From Lottia gigantea (lineage: Eukaryota; Mollusca; Gastropoda; Lottiidae): DNA of 64,000 nt. This document shows positions 50,587-63,189 of this stretch, in pieces. Within the stretch, counting starts at the first letter, position 1. Every line of letters starts with the position of its first letter. The notes beneath the pieces are model-generated. The model did no database searches. It had not been told where the DNA came from and saw only the letters and a list, made by a program, of their open reading frames with translations. Both the position numbers and the translations under genes were made by a program. Where the stretch lies: assembly GCF_000327385.1 (NCBI RefSeq), contig NW_008708767.1:26738-90737 (forward strand), in the 5' to 3' direction.

Positions 50587-53500
50587 TTATTTTAATATTA
50601 ATTCAGGATCAGTGATCATAGCATTCATGCTGCTATTTTTAGATTGAATTTTACTGCCCAGTTTGTTATATTTCTTGGTTATATAATACTCTAACTCTTG
50701 TTCTCTCTTTTCCCTGCAACAAAATAAAATATTTACTATTAAGGAAGTAATTGTCTGAGCTGTCGGTCTACTGTCCGTATAATTACTTGAAATGAATCTA
50801 AATGGGCTAATGAAGGAGGGAAATACCATGCAATGTAGTTTTGCCAGTACAGAGCCATTAGCCTCCTTTTTTTCAATTTCCAACTATTGAAGGATTATTA
50901 AGCACACAGGCCAAGGTTTATTGTCCCATTCCAACAACTGGGCACTTTTATAAATGACATTTTTTTTAATTTACACTTGGTGTTCAATGAACACAGACTT
51001 TCTGTAGATAAGGTGCAAAATCTAACAATGAATTTTTGCACCTTATATTCATATAAATATAACTGTAGTGAAAAACATTGTTTTGATTGTAAAAACCTAC
51101 CTTGGAACAGGACCTAGTGGACCAACTGGTAAATTAGTAGCAGGCATTTTATTACCAATGGGAAAAACATCACTGAAATATCAAATATTGAATCCATTTC
51201 ATTTCTAAATAATTTTTAACACGAAAATACACCCTTAATCCAAATATTGGAAATAACTTCCCATCAGAGCCCTGGACTGTAAGTACTAGTTCTTGTCTGC
51301 GTCAAAACAATATAATATAGGATAAATACTTAATAATGAGACAACAGTCTGATATTCCAGAACTAAAAATAACAAAAAAAACTAAAAGTTAGATTCTCTT
51401 TTCAGATAATTCTGCAGCCTATTCACCAAAATAATTATTTTTTTTATATGCTTAGGCATTACATGTCACTGATTTAATAAAGAAACTTACGTGGGAATTT
51501 TGATGTCTTCCTGAGATGAAGATGCAGCTAATTCTGGTGAAGCAAATTGAGCTAAAACCATTTCTGGTGTTAAATAAACTTCCCCACATCTTAATGCTGT
51601 ACCTTCTACATTCTCCTCTCTATAATAGTAAATTCAAGTCTTATCTTAGAATAAAATTGGTAACATTTTTGGGCTTTTTTTTGACTTTTCATACCCTTTC
51701 GTTGCCCATTGTTTACATTTGTATTTGTATAAGTACATTTGACACTGAATGTCATACGCGAAGCAGACCATGCTTACTCTTTTCGAAACACCTTATGGTA
51801 CTTCTCTTTGAAAGAGTCTACTTCTATACAATTTTTACTCCCAAATTTTGACATCATTTGAAAGATTTTTGATAAGCCGAATGGTCTTGCTAGAACGAAT
51901 TTTGATTTTTATCACTTTGGTGCATGGATCTTATTATTATACCTTTAACCCCAGCCGCCAGTTTACCAGCCACATAATTATACAATATATATCTGAGCTG
52001 TGGGTAAACCGAGCGTTACCAAGTGACGTCGCACAATTTTAACATCATAAGCTGTAACTTGTTCAGAGTTCAGAGTATGTGATGTTTTATTTATAATCAG
52101 GGTTACAGGGCTCAAATAGAGATCAATACTTACTCAGCAGCTATCTGTTGACTATCATCATCTGGTAAACTATCTAGTAATACTGGTACACATTGTGGTA
52201 GTATTTCATTACCAAAACTATCATCCCTATAATTATCAAATACATCATCGTTAAACCATGACCTTTATTGATAAATAGATTAGGTTCACTTTATCCCAAT
52301 AACTTCCTACATTTACATTCAACTGGTTTTAGAAGTGTTGTAATTGGTTGGTTTAAAGATAGTGGACCACAGCCTACCACGGCATGCGGATGGTAAATAT
52401 TCAAGTTTTTGGGGCAAGAGCAATAACTCTGCTTCTAACGGTCGAAAATAGCTCAAATTCGAACTTGATCTTGAATATGTATTATGAATATGTATACACA
52501 TACCGAATTTCATTTGATTCCATCAAAAAATCTAGTTTTTAGAGCGTTTACAAGCAAATGTTGATGGATGGACGGACGGACAGGGGTGCAGACAATATAC
52601 GTCCACATAGAGAGATGTGGGCGTATAACAATCATGTGACATCATTTGACATTAATATTTATTACCTTAGTCCCTGTAGAAGTCAAATTATGCTAAGACA
52701 AGGATTCAAAGTCTGGTACATTCAGTCACTGTAAAGTTAACAAGTAATAACAGTAATACTATAATACAAGACTACTAACCATCTGGGAACCCAAACATTA
52801 GATAATGTAGGTGTATTAGACAGAGTAATCAATCCTTGGGATGGGAATTTCTTCCATGTCTGTGTTCCTCTTATAATATCCTAAAAATTTATTTAAAATT
52901 ATCAATATTGTTACTTTTCACAAAATCATGTACATGTATTCCTTATCATGTAAAGAAGCCAACTGGTTCTCATTTTCAGTCATGAGAAGCTCAATACAAA
53001 GAAACCAAAATCAATTCCCATGGTTTATTCAAACTTTGTGGGTTGTAATCTTGTTCTGAGTGTGAAAGTCTGGTAGCCCTTGATAAGTCATTTTACTCAT
53101 TATTCCATTTGACACAGTTGTATATGAGAACGGATAATATGGGAAAGATTAATGCCAAGAGGAGTGGCTGAGGACAAACTGGCAGACAGGATTCTCAGAA
53201 CACCTTGTTGTTCTTTGTAAAAAATGGTTGACAGACAGATGGACATGGGTACTATAATTTCAAGAACTAACCTCTCTATCCAGATATTTTCTCTGTGTTG
53301 AGGTATGATGACTATTTGAAGGTTCTTTAGTAGCATATTTTGGTAGAGGACACAGATGGTATTCTGCAGATACTTCAGAATACTTAGATGGTGCATGAAA
53401 AACTTGTAGACCTGGAGCAGGATTCTTATTAAAAACAAAAGAAAGAAAATTGAAACTGGTAATACCAAAATAACAGCATTATAAGTTTTATCATTGGCAA

Positions 53501-54634
53501 CATTTGTGGTCTCTATTACAAGTAACAGTGTAGTGTAACATATTGGATGGTATAAAAGGTGTTAGGAACAAGAGTTTCCTATTTAAGTACTCTGCTCACA
53601 CATTATGACTTGTCGTCTAATTTGCATACAAAAGTAGTACGGTACCCTGAAATGAGCATACACATAATGACTTCAACCTAGATATTAAGATGAATGAGTG
53701 AGTGTGAATAAGATAAACGTCATATACCCTAATCCCCACCAGTAATATGACTTTAAGTGGCAACAGCTGCTTAAACAGCTGCTCAGACTAGACTGGTACC
53801 TTTATATCTCATTGCAACAGAACCAGACATGACAATTTGATTCTGAAAAGAGATTCAAATACCTGAAAATGGGTACTAAAAGCAAATCTTTAGATGGCCA
53901 AGTGTGGAAAAGTACCACCGGCCCCCTAACAACTTACAAATATATGCAATTGAGGGTATTCAACAGGATTGAATAAAGCTTTGGGAGGAAACACAGCAGA
54001 TGACTTGATGTCTGATTCAGCTTCCGTTTTCTGGTCCTCTATCACCTCAATCTCTGGGATTTCTTCTCCTGATTCCACCTCGTCTAGCTCTTCAACCTCC
54101 TGCTGATCATTGATAGGTAGATTGATAATCTCATCCTTTTTAAATAATAATAAACAAAAACAAACAAATAAACAACAAACAATAACAAGCATTCAAACAT
54201 TCAATCAGAGGCAAACATGACATAAGATGAGATCCAATGAAATTCAAATGAGATTGATGCAATGAATTACAACTAAAATGAAATGAGATACAATGAATTA
54301 CAAATGAAATGAAACATGCAATGAAATTAAAATGAAATGAAATTGATGCAATGAAATTCAAATGAAATGAAACTGATGCAATGAAATTCAAATGAAATGA
54401 AACTGATGCAATGAAATTCAAATGAAATGAAATTGATGCACTAAAAGTGGATATTTGTATGATAAAATATGAAATTGGTAGATACATAATTATTGTATTT
54501 GCTACAATATTATAAAATCAAATACAAGTTCTTCTAACTTTGTATGTTACTGGTTACTATAAAGATTAATGTTATGTAGCAAGGTAATATATTAAAAATC
54601 TAATTCAGTAATTATCAAGGGCCCTTTATACATT

Positions 54635-54670
<36 letters not shown>

Positions 54671-57600
54671 TAGTGCTGGCATGATATATCAGTGAATCAT
54701 TACATCTTGATACAACATGACACAATATGTGTATCATATCACATACTTCGGTATCTATACTTTATGATACTAGGCATACTAGTAAAACATACATACAAGG
54801 TGGATTGTCATTAAATTTGTTTTCCCCTATGTATAAGGTATATCTTTTCCTTACAATATTGTCAAAAAATTAATGAAACTTTGAAGTAAATAGTTACTTT
54901 TTGTCTTCTGTTTCATTGTGATAGAATGTATCATATCATGGCATAAATCACAAGCCCAAATCTTATATATATATTCAGCACTAGTATACTACGGTACCCA
55001 TGGGCCCTCATCCATAATCACATAAAGAACACTACATTACCTCAGCCCCTTCTCGTAATGGTCTAATAAGTTTGACAGGTATATATCCTGTAGAAGCATT
55101 CTGTACATTATGTATATTATAACCATTTAGATGATAATGCTGGGGAACCTATAATATACAATATATATAACATGAATAGCTTGTATACTCATCAATGTAT
55201 TTTGTTATTGGGCCAAAAAGTCATCGTAAAAAGTTATGTACGACAATTTTCTTTCGAATGTAAAATATTATTTTATGTCTGGCTCTAAATGTGGCCATCA
55301 TTATCAAATCCTATATTACATTCAAGGAACAGGTAAGGCTATACTTGGGTTATAAAAATCCATAAGATTTAAAACAAACCTTGAGACTGAAATATTGAAC
55401 TTTTTTCTTCACTACAACTTCTGTTGGCATGAAAGGTACCACTCCAATGGCATCAGGTGCCTAGAAAGAAGAACAAATGATATTTATTCAAGAATGACTG
55501 TATTTAAATTAACAGTTTTACACTAGTATCTATTTACAACTTCAGTTCATTATACTGGATTATATAAAAGTCAAAAGACAAAATGTGCATTCTATAAAAA
55601 TTTCAAGAGGCTTTATGGACAGGAGTGAAAAATTATGAAATTCAATGAGATGAACTATTCCAAAAATGGACAGTGTGTCCACAAGAAATGAAAAGTATAT
55701 TAACTGACCATATCATCTTTAACATCAGGTGGTATATAAGTAGGGAATGTATAATGTTGTATTTTATTAGCTGATATATCAAAATGTGTTGGTAATTCTT
55801 CTTTTTCTTCATCTTCTTCAATCTTCTCTTGTTGTTCACCTACAATATATCTTAATAATAAATAATTCAGCTTATCATAACTAAACTATATATTGTGAAT
55901 TCATTTTGTGGGTACCAATTTTCATGGATTTGCCTAATCTTGACAATGTCAAACTATTGTGAACTATGCATTTATACCATGACACTATTCTTGTACCACA
56001 GAATGCAGCTATTTAATTTGATTCCGGCTAGAGAATACAACGAATAAGAAAGGCTGTAAACATTATGGTTTTGTGTTTAAGTACTTCGTGTCAAGGTCTC
56101 TGATTGGCTTTATATGCTTATGTAAAATCAAATCAAATTGCTTCATTTACAAACTTCTATGATGATACAAGAAAGGTGACTATATTGCAGTCAAGGTTTA
56201 AGTGTGAAGTAACAGCTTGAGATTGCTAATATGGGCCCATAAGTTAAACTTTTTAGAAGATTTAGCTCATTTTAAGCCACAATAAAGTTTGGTAAATGAT
56301 CAAATTTTCATATGTCAGTTAACAGCTAAGTAAAATTTCAGTAAAACAATAGAAATCAATTTTGAAACAGGATTATTGATTTCCGATGAATTTAGTAACC
56401 ACATGAATCAAGTTAGTGGTCATGCACACAGCTTTCCTTTGGGGAAACTCGACACTTCCTATTTATCCAAGAGATAACAAGCACAACATTTGCTTGCTAT
56501 AATTATCATATTATAAAAAATATTAAATATTTCAATTTCATGCAATATGTCTTGGTTAAAATGTCTTCCAAGCCATACAATTTTTGATGTGAAAATGACC
56601 CATATTTCTGATTGAAATTCTCTTCCATAAAACCTTATTTACAAAAAAATAACATTTTCATTTACACAAAGACAATCTAAGACATTCAGTACTTTCTAAA
56701 AATTTATATTTTGACTCTATAAACATTGTGGTCTGAAAAACATAGCCTTTATCTCAAGATAAACTTACTAGTGAGTTTGTCCATGGTGTATTTCTTCTTA
56801 CTCCAGTCAATGACAACCCTTCGTAATGATTTTAGTTTAGCTTCACCCCGATTTCTGATGATGATTTTTCTAGCTGCCTGAATAAATTTATCTAATGCTG
56901 CATGACGTACTGCCCACAAATCATTGGTATACAAATCAAATTTAGCATCTTCAAATGCTAGCTGTAATAGAAATCCAACATTTCATTTCATTGAAAGGGC
57001 TAATCTGAATGGGATTATAAAGAGGTTTTCTGCATTGGGACACTATAGCATCAATTTGAACAATTCAAATTTTTACCAGTTGTCTGTGATTCCTGCAATT
57101 CCACTAAAACTAAGTGTTTGATAATAACATAAAAGTATATTTTGATATCATTGACTGAAAAAAATGGAATTGCAGAAACCACAGGTGGGTGATCAAAAAT
57201 TGAAATTGTAAAAATTCATGCTTTGAAATTGGAAAGGTGCAATTGATGAAGTAATTGTTATCAATAAAGTTGTGTGCAGTTACTCTTTCTCCAATTACTA
57301 AATGCTAATCAAGGAAGTTATAACTGATTATTACCTGATTATATGGTCTCATTGTTCTACGATATTCAATTTCTGTTTTTAATCTGTTATATTCCTTGTC
57401 TTCTACAGGATCTTGTCTTCTAGTAAACTATAAAAAAATCAAAAAATCAAATCATAAAGGGATTGTAAAGAGGTTTTCAAAAATTTTACTGACAACATCA
57501 AACAATAATTTTTAGAAAACTTTTTACAATCTCTTTCATGTAGCTTTAAGGAATAACAACATTCTAATATAAAAACACAGATATTTTTTTAAAAGTACAT

Positions 57601-60600
57601 ATATGTTAATAGTACATACACAAATTTGCTTTATCCAAATAACTTGAAAAATATAAAGAAAAATGAATTAACTAGTAATAATCAAAACAGATTTTACACT
57701 GGTCAGAATTTAGTCCATAAAACAAAAGTGACATAGTCCTGCGTAACATTCCATAATGAATTGTAGGATAATGAAACCTAAAGTAGAGCAACATAACAGC
57801 CTCATAGGGTTTCGCTATCCCATACTTCATATGTTATCAAGAAAGGGTTTCACATGACATGCTTTGATTGGTGAAAAATAATGTCTTAAAAATTTGTCTG
57901 TGGTGGAAAACTTTAAGACCATAAAAATTAATGAAATTGTAACTAAATTGCTTGATCTATGATAGCCATAAATTAATATGTATATAGTATACACTTACTT
58001 TATAAATATCCCAGGCCTGGTCTCGCTCCTCCAATATTTGTACACGTTTTGACTGTTTGATTTGTTCATCACCTAATTTCACTTGCCATCTTAGTTGATT
58101 CTGTCTTTCTTCATACACATTCTTTCTAACTGCCTGTTCAAATAACGCTTCCTTCATTTGACGACTAGTTGCTTTTTTAGAATCTTTTTGAGAGGTTAAG
58201 TCTACGAAAAAATAGAATGATGTCAAATATATTAACCAAATTTGCTGATGATCCATTTGCAGATTCCAATCTTGGTCACATGTAAATGTCTGTTAATCTT
58301 AAATAAGTGATCTTTTCCTTATTATTCAAGTCTAACCCATGAATAATTTGGGAAAGATCACTGCCAAAAGGTTTGGCCAAGGACCAGCTAGTAGAAATCC
58401 TTGAGAAATCTAAGTTGTTATCCTTGTAAAGAATGGTTATTTCTCTCTTTCATTCTTTCTTGTGATGATGAATCAATTAATTAAAAAACTTACTTTCTCT
58501 GACATCTTTTGCCTTCAGCTTACCAGGTTGTTGGTTTAAAACTTGAGCTACAGCATGTGGTGTGTCAATAACAGCTGGGAATTTAATACCATTCTGTATG
58601 ATTTCCTTTTTCAATATAATATATTCTTTTTGAATTAATTCAACATATTATCTTTAAAAGAAAATTTCTATTGCCATGGAAACAGCATGGGAAACATAGT
58701 ATTTACTTCTATGATACTTAGCTATCAAGTCTTACCTTAGGTGCCATTGAGAGAGTTGTTTTAAATTTCTGTTTCAAAGACAGTCTATTTGATCTGGCTC
58801 TATCTAATGGTGACAGACATCTTGGATCTAATACTTCACTATTTTGTTTAGAGGCTAAATATTTTGTTTTACTTCGCTCTCTGAAAAAAAATGTCTTGAT
58901 TAGTATTGAGAGTATTTTTTGAAGAATTTGAAAACATAAGAGTTGAGCTAAAGATATATAATAGCTGTGATTTAAACTATAAACAAACCACTGTATTTTG
59001 AGGTAGGATAAGTAGCTATGAATACAATATAAGTTTGGTTTAAATAGTTATTTCCATTTGTTATCATAAATCTAAATACAACAGATAAAATATTATTTTT
59101 TATCTTAGACAAAGATGTTATAAGGGTAAAAGTTGTATATCTGATGATGGGCATAGATTGAATAAATTCTCAAAAAAAGGAGAATTACGTACTTCAGTAA
59201 ACCAGGTGCAGAAGATCCAGTAAAATTACAGAGAATTGGTTTAGAGTTAAACTGGGAGGTTATCAGCTGTACTGTTAGTTGAGCTGTTAAAAATTCACAT
59301 GGTGAAAAAGTAACACTTATATCTACTTGACCATTACCAGGAACGGTACCTAAAATAAACATATTAACAATTAAGATTGTGAGCACCTGATAAATATAAA
59401 TGGAAATGAAATTAAAGGGTGTTTTAGGTCTTAATTATCTACACCTCTTTGAGCCAATGAAGAAGGGCAACACTAAGCATTGTGCAATATGGGAAATTTT
59501 GACATGACAGCAATATTAACCTAATTTTTTTCAATTTCTAATTGACGAGGTATCTTTGACATGCACTTCCTGTGAATACAGGGCCTTGATTTAATGTACC
59601 AACTGAACGACCATGTTTGGTTTCCAACCTGCATCATGCGGGTAAAATCTGAAGATTTTATCTCAACTAATGCTGGCATTACACCACAGACCTTCAGGGC
59701 TTGCTTAGTGAGCCACTGCAGCAATATAGATAAATTGATAAAGTCCTCAAATCAATGCAGCTAATGACTCCGTTATCATAATTCTACCACTAATGTCCTA
59801 CCTGATAAAGGTTCAATAGAGAGAAAGGGGTGTTGTTTGATAAGTTCTAGCTGATATTCAAAATCTACAGGAACGTTACATTTGATTGGAAATTTTCTAC
59901 ATATACTGAAATATAAAATAACAAGAAATGTTTTTACTGTTTAAATAAATATTAATCTTAATTCATAACCTAAAACTTACCACTTTCCTTTTTGTTATTC
60001 TGATATCCTGCACTTTTGAAGCAAAACATTTCAGGTTACGGATACATTTCACTAATATTCACCTAATACCTGAAAATGTAAAGCTTCAATGACTAGAAAT
60101 ACCTTATCACTTCCTGTGTCAGATTCTAAACTTTACATTGTTGAAAAAGCTAAACTTTTCTTACTAAATCCATATGACTGTCAAAATAAGTTTCTCAAAA
60201 AATCTTACGATCAATCGTAGGTCGTAAGTGTTGATGGCACTGGCCATCAATGGCATTTCTCAAAAAATCGTAAGATCAAAATTATCGTAAGTTTACGACT
60301 AATTCTGGTGTTAACTTAGGGGTGGTCAAAGCTGTCGTAACTATCAGGTGGTAAAGCCAAATGATCTTTTTTCAAAATAACTAACTGTATTTAATGGGAA
60401 AAAAGGAAAATTTGACATCAGATTTGATCCCTAAGTGTCTTTGACTGAGCAAGAAATTGTCAAGTGGCATCGACCACCTTCTTGATTTTTTGCCTTCGTC
60501 ACAGTTGAAAGCCGCCATTTTTTTCGCTCCCATCATTAAGTTTCATTGACTGTGGAAATCAAAATTTCTGAACACTCTGAATTGCAATGAACAATTTCGC

Positions 60601-62666
60601 CGAGTCCGTAAAATCGTCCCTTAGAAAATGGTCTTGCCAAAATAGTCCAACAGTCAGTGGCGGAGTCAGGTTTACGTCCGAGGGGGCGAATCTGCATACA
60701 GACTACTTTCTATAGCTTTATTCTAAAATTTAGCTTTACTGTTCGCTGATAATGAGGATGATTTCGATTTTACCATAGATATATTTTCAGTAACCTTGAT
60801 TTTTCATTCAATTCAATTTCCTTGTCGCCTCGCCTTCAATAAACATTTTGTCATCTGCTTTTAAGTCTCTATTGCGCATGCTTAGTTTAACATCTTAACA
60901 ATTTTTATCGTAAGATTATTCCTGACACGATAGCCTTTGAGAAACGCACGTAATCGTAAACTTAAGACAATCGTAAGTTTAATCTTAAGTCGTTTTTTTA
61001 GAAACAGGGCCCAGTTGTATAATATCATTTATCTTACCTTTCTCCAACTGGCACTGCAGGAAATATAAAATTTTGAGGAAACTGTTTGAGATCCAAGACA
61101 GGATAAGCATGTAATGGAATTAGTAAATTTTCTTCACCCTGAAAAGTTAATTTTAAAACTAACCATAACTGACTTTAAGGAGTAGTTTTGAAGCAAATAT
61201 ATCCCTCAAAAAATTTTCTTCATTAGCTAATAGAAGACTTAAACCTATATCAATGAAAAACCTTCTTCGGGCAGACTTGCTTTTTTGTTGCCAGAAAAAT
61301 CAGTATTGTCTACTATAGAAACATCATTTTATGTGACTTTTGTAAAATCATTTTTTTGTTTTTCTGTAATTGTAGATGAATAAAATATCAGATTTGCTTT
61401 CTAGAAAGTGACACTAATTGTATTAATTCAATATTATCATGAAAAATGTATTTTTTTTCAAAAAAACAAGTTTGAAACTTATACTATTATATATAGAGAA
61501 TGCAAAGCCTTATCATATATTACTTTGAATTTGTTAGGAGAATAATATAAATTATAATACCTGACAATGAACTCTAATACAATCATAATAATATCTATAT
61601 TCATCACCTATAAACTCTACACTGCACTCTAATGTTAACCCTGGTCCCATTCTCTTCTACAAAATAAACAACTCTACATATTGTATTTCTAGTCTCTTAA
61701 ACACAATGATAACTAATTTCAACTTTTTGTCTGCAGTAATGATATGACATCATTTACTTTGTAATGTCAAAAATATGGTGGATGTATGTTACTAATCTTG
61801 GTTGAAAGTCTGGTGATTGTTCAGTCATCTTTCTGCAATATTCCAGTAGACCTAACTGTAAATGGGAACAGATTTACGTTTCAGTAAAAAATAAAAAAGA
61901 TCAACTGACAAAAACCTTCCAGCCTATCACAGGAACCAGATAACAGCTCTTCCAATTTTAAAATCAAAGGTAAAATACACCCTTTCCTAAAAATCAAATA
62001 CCGGTAGTCGTTTCTACTTACATTTTTATCATATTTGATAGAGAAATGTTTAGTTTGTGGTGGTATAATATGTAATGATACAACTTCAGTTGAGGCATTC
62101 ACAATAGATAAGTTCTGGATATGTTTGCTTTCTGTTGTAAATCCCTCAAACTGTACAGTAGCAGGACGAGAATGAACCAATTCATTTTTTCCAACTTTAG
62201 CAAATAATTCTATAATTAAAAGATTAAAATGGTTATGAGTATAAGGTATAAGGGAAATCTTTAAGTTAACTAGGTGCAATGAAGTAACAGAGTTAATAAG
62301 TTTACTCTGTTATATTAATCAATACTAATAATAGGGACAAAGCAGATCTGATCTACTTCACAACAAGAATCACTGACTGTCACTGAGCAAATACAAAAAC
62401 TACAATATTTGACTGCTGAGTCAAAACTCGACAAATATTCACTTGAGTGAACAATGAGCTAACCTAAACTTCCATAGATAATTCACATAGAATAAATTAC
62501 AACATGATTCATACTCACTTGTCTCTAAAATATGATTTGGAACATATGAACATTTTTTAGTCGGTTCAACTATTTCCAACGTATCGATCAGAAGCCCTGT
62601 TTCTGTTTTAACATCCAGAGACAGTGGCCCCTTTTTCGGTCGGGCATAATTGCCAATTGCAGGCAT
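50587..62666 (-). CDS. CFAP221: CFAP221 (PCDP1), ciliary central-apparatus protein
   Basis: CFAP221 is a calmodulin-binding protein of the C1d central-pair projection of motile cilia; its loss affects beating. Twenty-one minus-strand exons: 62666-62519, 62209-62022, 61656-61561, 61138-61038, 59905-59802, 59349-59193, 58880-58736, 58605-58494, 58201-57999, 57427-57335, 56961-56769, 55839-55709, 55460-55380, 55148-55041, 54135-53938, 53424-53272, 52880-52780, 52226-52134, 51619-51491, 51172-51101, 50713-50587. All phases agree; they total 2733 nt, or 910 aa, against about 840 in human. Matches to human, in order: [45 protein letters not shown] (ASH/PapD-like part, residues about 40-270), [57 protein letters not shown]. 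An acidic stretch (exon 15) precedes the FNP motif. The acceptor of exon 8 is weak and that border is the least certain. The stop is TAA at 50587-50589. Confidence 0.95.
52385..52628. mobile_element. Dispersed element ending in a GGGCGTAT hairpin
   Basis: GGGGCAAGAGCAATAACTCT, then TTTCATTTGATTCCATCAAA, then GATGGACGGACGGACAGG and a terminal hairpin with ATATACGTCC...GTGGGCGTATAAC. The end matches 6830-6897 and the front matches 24607-24653. A non-coding element of unknown class in a CFAP221 intron (between the exons ending 52780 and starting 52226). Confidence 0.6.
53035..53230. mobile_element. SINE-like copy in CFAP221 intron
   Basis: GTGGGTTGTAATCTTGTTCT (degraded B box region), GAAAGTCTGGTAGCCCTTGA, CATTATTCCATTTGACACAG, GGGAAAGATTAATGCCAAGA and CACCTTGTTGTTCTTTGTAA are in the order seen at 28388-28570. 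Confidence 0.65.
54240..54435. repeat. 30-bp minisatellite in CFAP221 intron
   Basis: About six copies of AATGAAATTCAAATGAAATG plus AAACTGATGC (30 bp). The left copies are degenerate and the right ones almost identical. The period is a multiple of three, so a minus-strand 115-codon frame crosses it, which is not a gene. Confidence 0.9.
54638..54670. repeat. (TA)n microsatellite
   Basis: A run of about 16 TA/AT dinucleotides in a CFAP221 intron. Confidence 0.95.
55945..56232. mobile_element. Palindromic MITE, fullest copy of its family
   Basis: The left arm (CAATGTCAAACTATTGTGAA, TACCATGACACTATTCTTGT, ACCACAGAATGCAGCTATTT) is the inverse of the right arm (AAATTGCTTCATTTACAAAC, TTGCAGTCAAGGTTTAAGTG, AGTAACAGCTTGAGATTGC). 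Central GAGAATACAACGAATAAGAA and TCTCTGATTGGCTTTATATG also occur at 47520 and 49075. The length is about 285 bp, with long imperfect inverted arms and no coding content. It lies in a CFAP221 intron. Confidence 0.7.
56993..57245. mobile_element. Second palindromic MITE family, full copy
   Basis: The left arm GGGATTATAAAGAGGTTTTC, TATAGCATCAATTTGAACAA and GTGATTCCTGCAATTCCA is mirrored by TGGAATTGCAGAAACCACAG and later AAGGTGCAATTGATG. Partial copies are at 49325, 57455-57545 and possibly near 25418 (GTGGTTCCTGTAATTCCAG). It lies between the CFAP221 exons at 57427-57335 and 56961-56769. Confidence 0.65.
58290..58445. mobile_element. SINE-like copy in CFAP221 intron
   Basis: CCTTATTATTCAAGTCTAAC, GGGAAAGATCACTGCCAAAA, GGTTTGGCCAAGGACCAGCT and TTGTTATCCTTGTAAAGAAT match the rear part of the 28365 family. 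Confidence 0.65.
59558..59715 (-). mobile_element. tRNA-derived SINE in CFAP221 intron
   Basis: On the minus strand GCTGCAGTGGCTCACTAAGC resembles a SINE head with an A-box-like TGGCTCACTAAG. About 80 bases on, GCAGGTTGGAAACCAA may be a decayed B box. The adjacent 59440-59520 region is related to 29570-29660. Confidence 0.45.
60189..61013. mobile_element. DNA transposon remnant with long inverted ends
   Basis: The left end (GTTTCTCAAAAAATCTTACG, then several ATCGTAAG and TTTACGA motifs) is inverted at the right end, which in complement reads GGGCCCTGTTTCTAAAAAAA then CGACTTAAGATTAAAC. On the minus strand an ATG near 60520 opens about 45 codons including KKSRRWS, faintly like the start of a Myb/SANT domain as carried by Harbinger elements. 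A separate repeat end (CAGTGGCGGAGTCAGGTTTA near 60654) appears nested inside. It fills most of the CFAP221 intron at 59906-61037. Class assignment is tentative. Confidence 0.5.
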
Positions 62667-63000
62667 CTTTCAGATAATGTTTTATCGAGTTATATCATTT
62701 TTTACGAACAAAATTTCTGTAACAATCATTCATTGTTTACTTCAAAATACATTTTGGGCAGCCATGTTGTTTGACCGCATCACGACATTAACAAATATCA
62801 TGCATCGAATGAAATAGTCCGTTTATCACAATGTCAGATGGAATTATTCAAAAGATTTCTTTCAATCTAAATGTAATAGTCATGTCAATTGTGTTAAAAT
62901 TGAAACATATTGGTGTGGTTTTAACTGAATCACAGAAATTTCCCAGAAATATGGAAATACAAAAAAGTAGTTCCAAAAGAAATGTTGCTAAGGTTGGGTG
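62667..63000 (-). promoter_or_regulatory. CFAP221 upstream region with FOX and RFX-like sites
   Basis: Upstream of the CFAP221 ATG lie TGTTTAC at 62734-62740 (forkhead/FOXJ1-type), GCAGCCATGTTG near 62759 (YY1-like on one strand), and GTTGCTAAGGTTGG near 62984, which resembles an imperfect RFX X-box. FOXJ1 and RFX factors drive motile-cilium genes in animals, so the sites are plausible. Short motifs arise easily by chance. No TATA box is seen. Confidence 0.35.
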
Positions 63001-63189
63001 TATTCGATGAGTATTCTTGTTGACACGAAGTAACGAACGCGTCAGTTCCTGCACTGTTCGTGTTGTGTCAGGTTGTATCCAAAAATATATATTATAAAAC
63101 GGTGAACTTTTTCGTTCTGTTCGGATAATGTTGAGGAAGATGATATTCCTTAGAATCAATGATTGTCAGAATTATTTATATTTTCACAG

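Noticed and set aside
51516-52042. Two overlapping plus-strand frames (111 and 64 codons)
   Set aside because: They overlap CFAP221 exon 19 on the other strand and a neighbouring intron; no similarity to a known protein.
54140-54487. 115-codon minus-strand frame
   Set aside because: It is an artefact of the 30-bp repeat in a CFAP221 intron and out of frame with exon 15.
62848-63159. 103-codon minus-strand frame just upstream of CFAP221
   Set aside because: Part of it looks protein-like, but I found no family match, no convincing splice borders, and it overlaps the likely CFAP221 promoter region.
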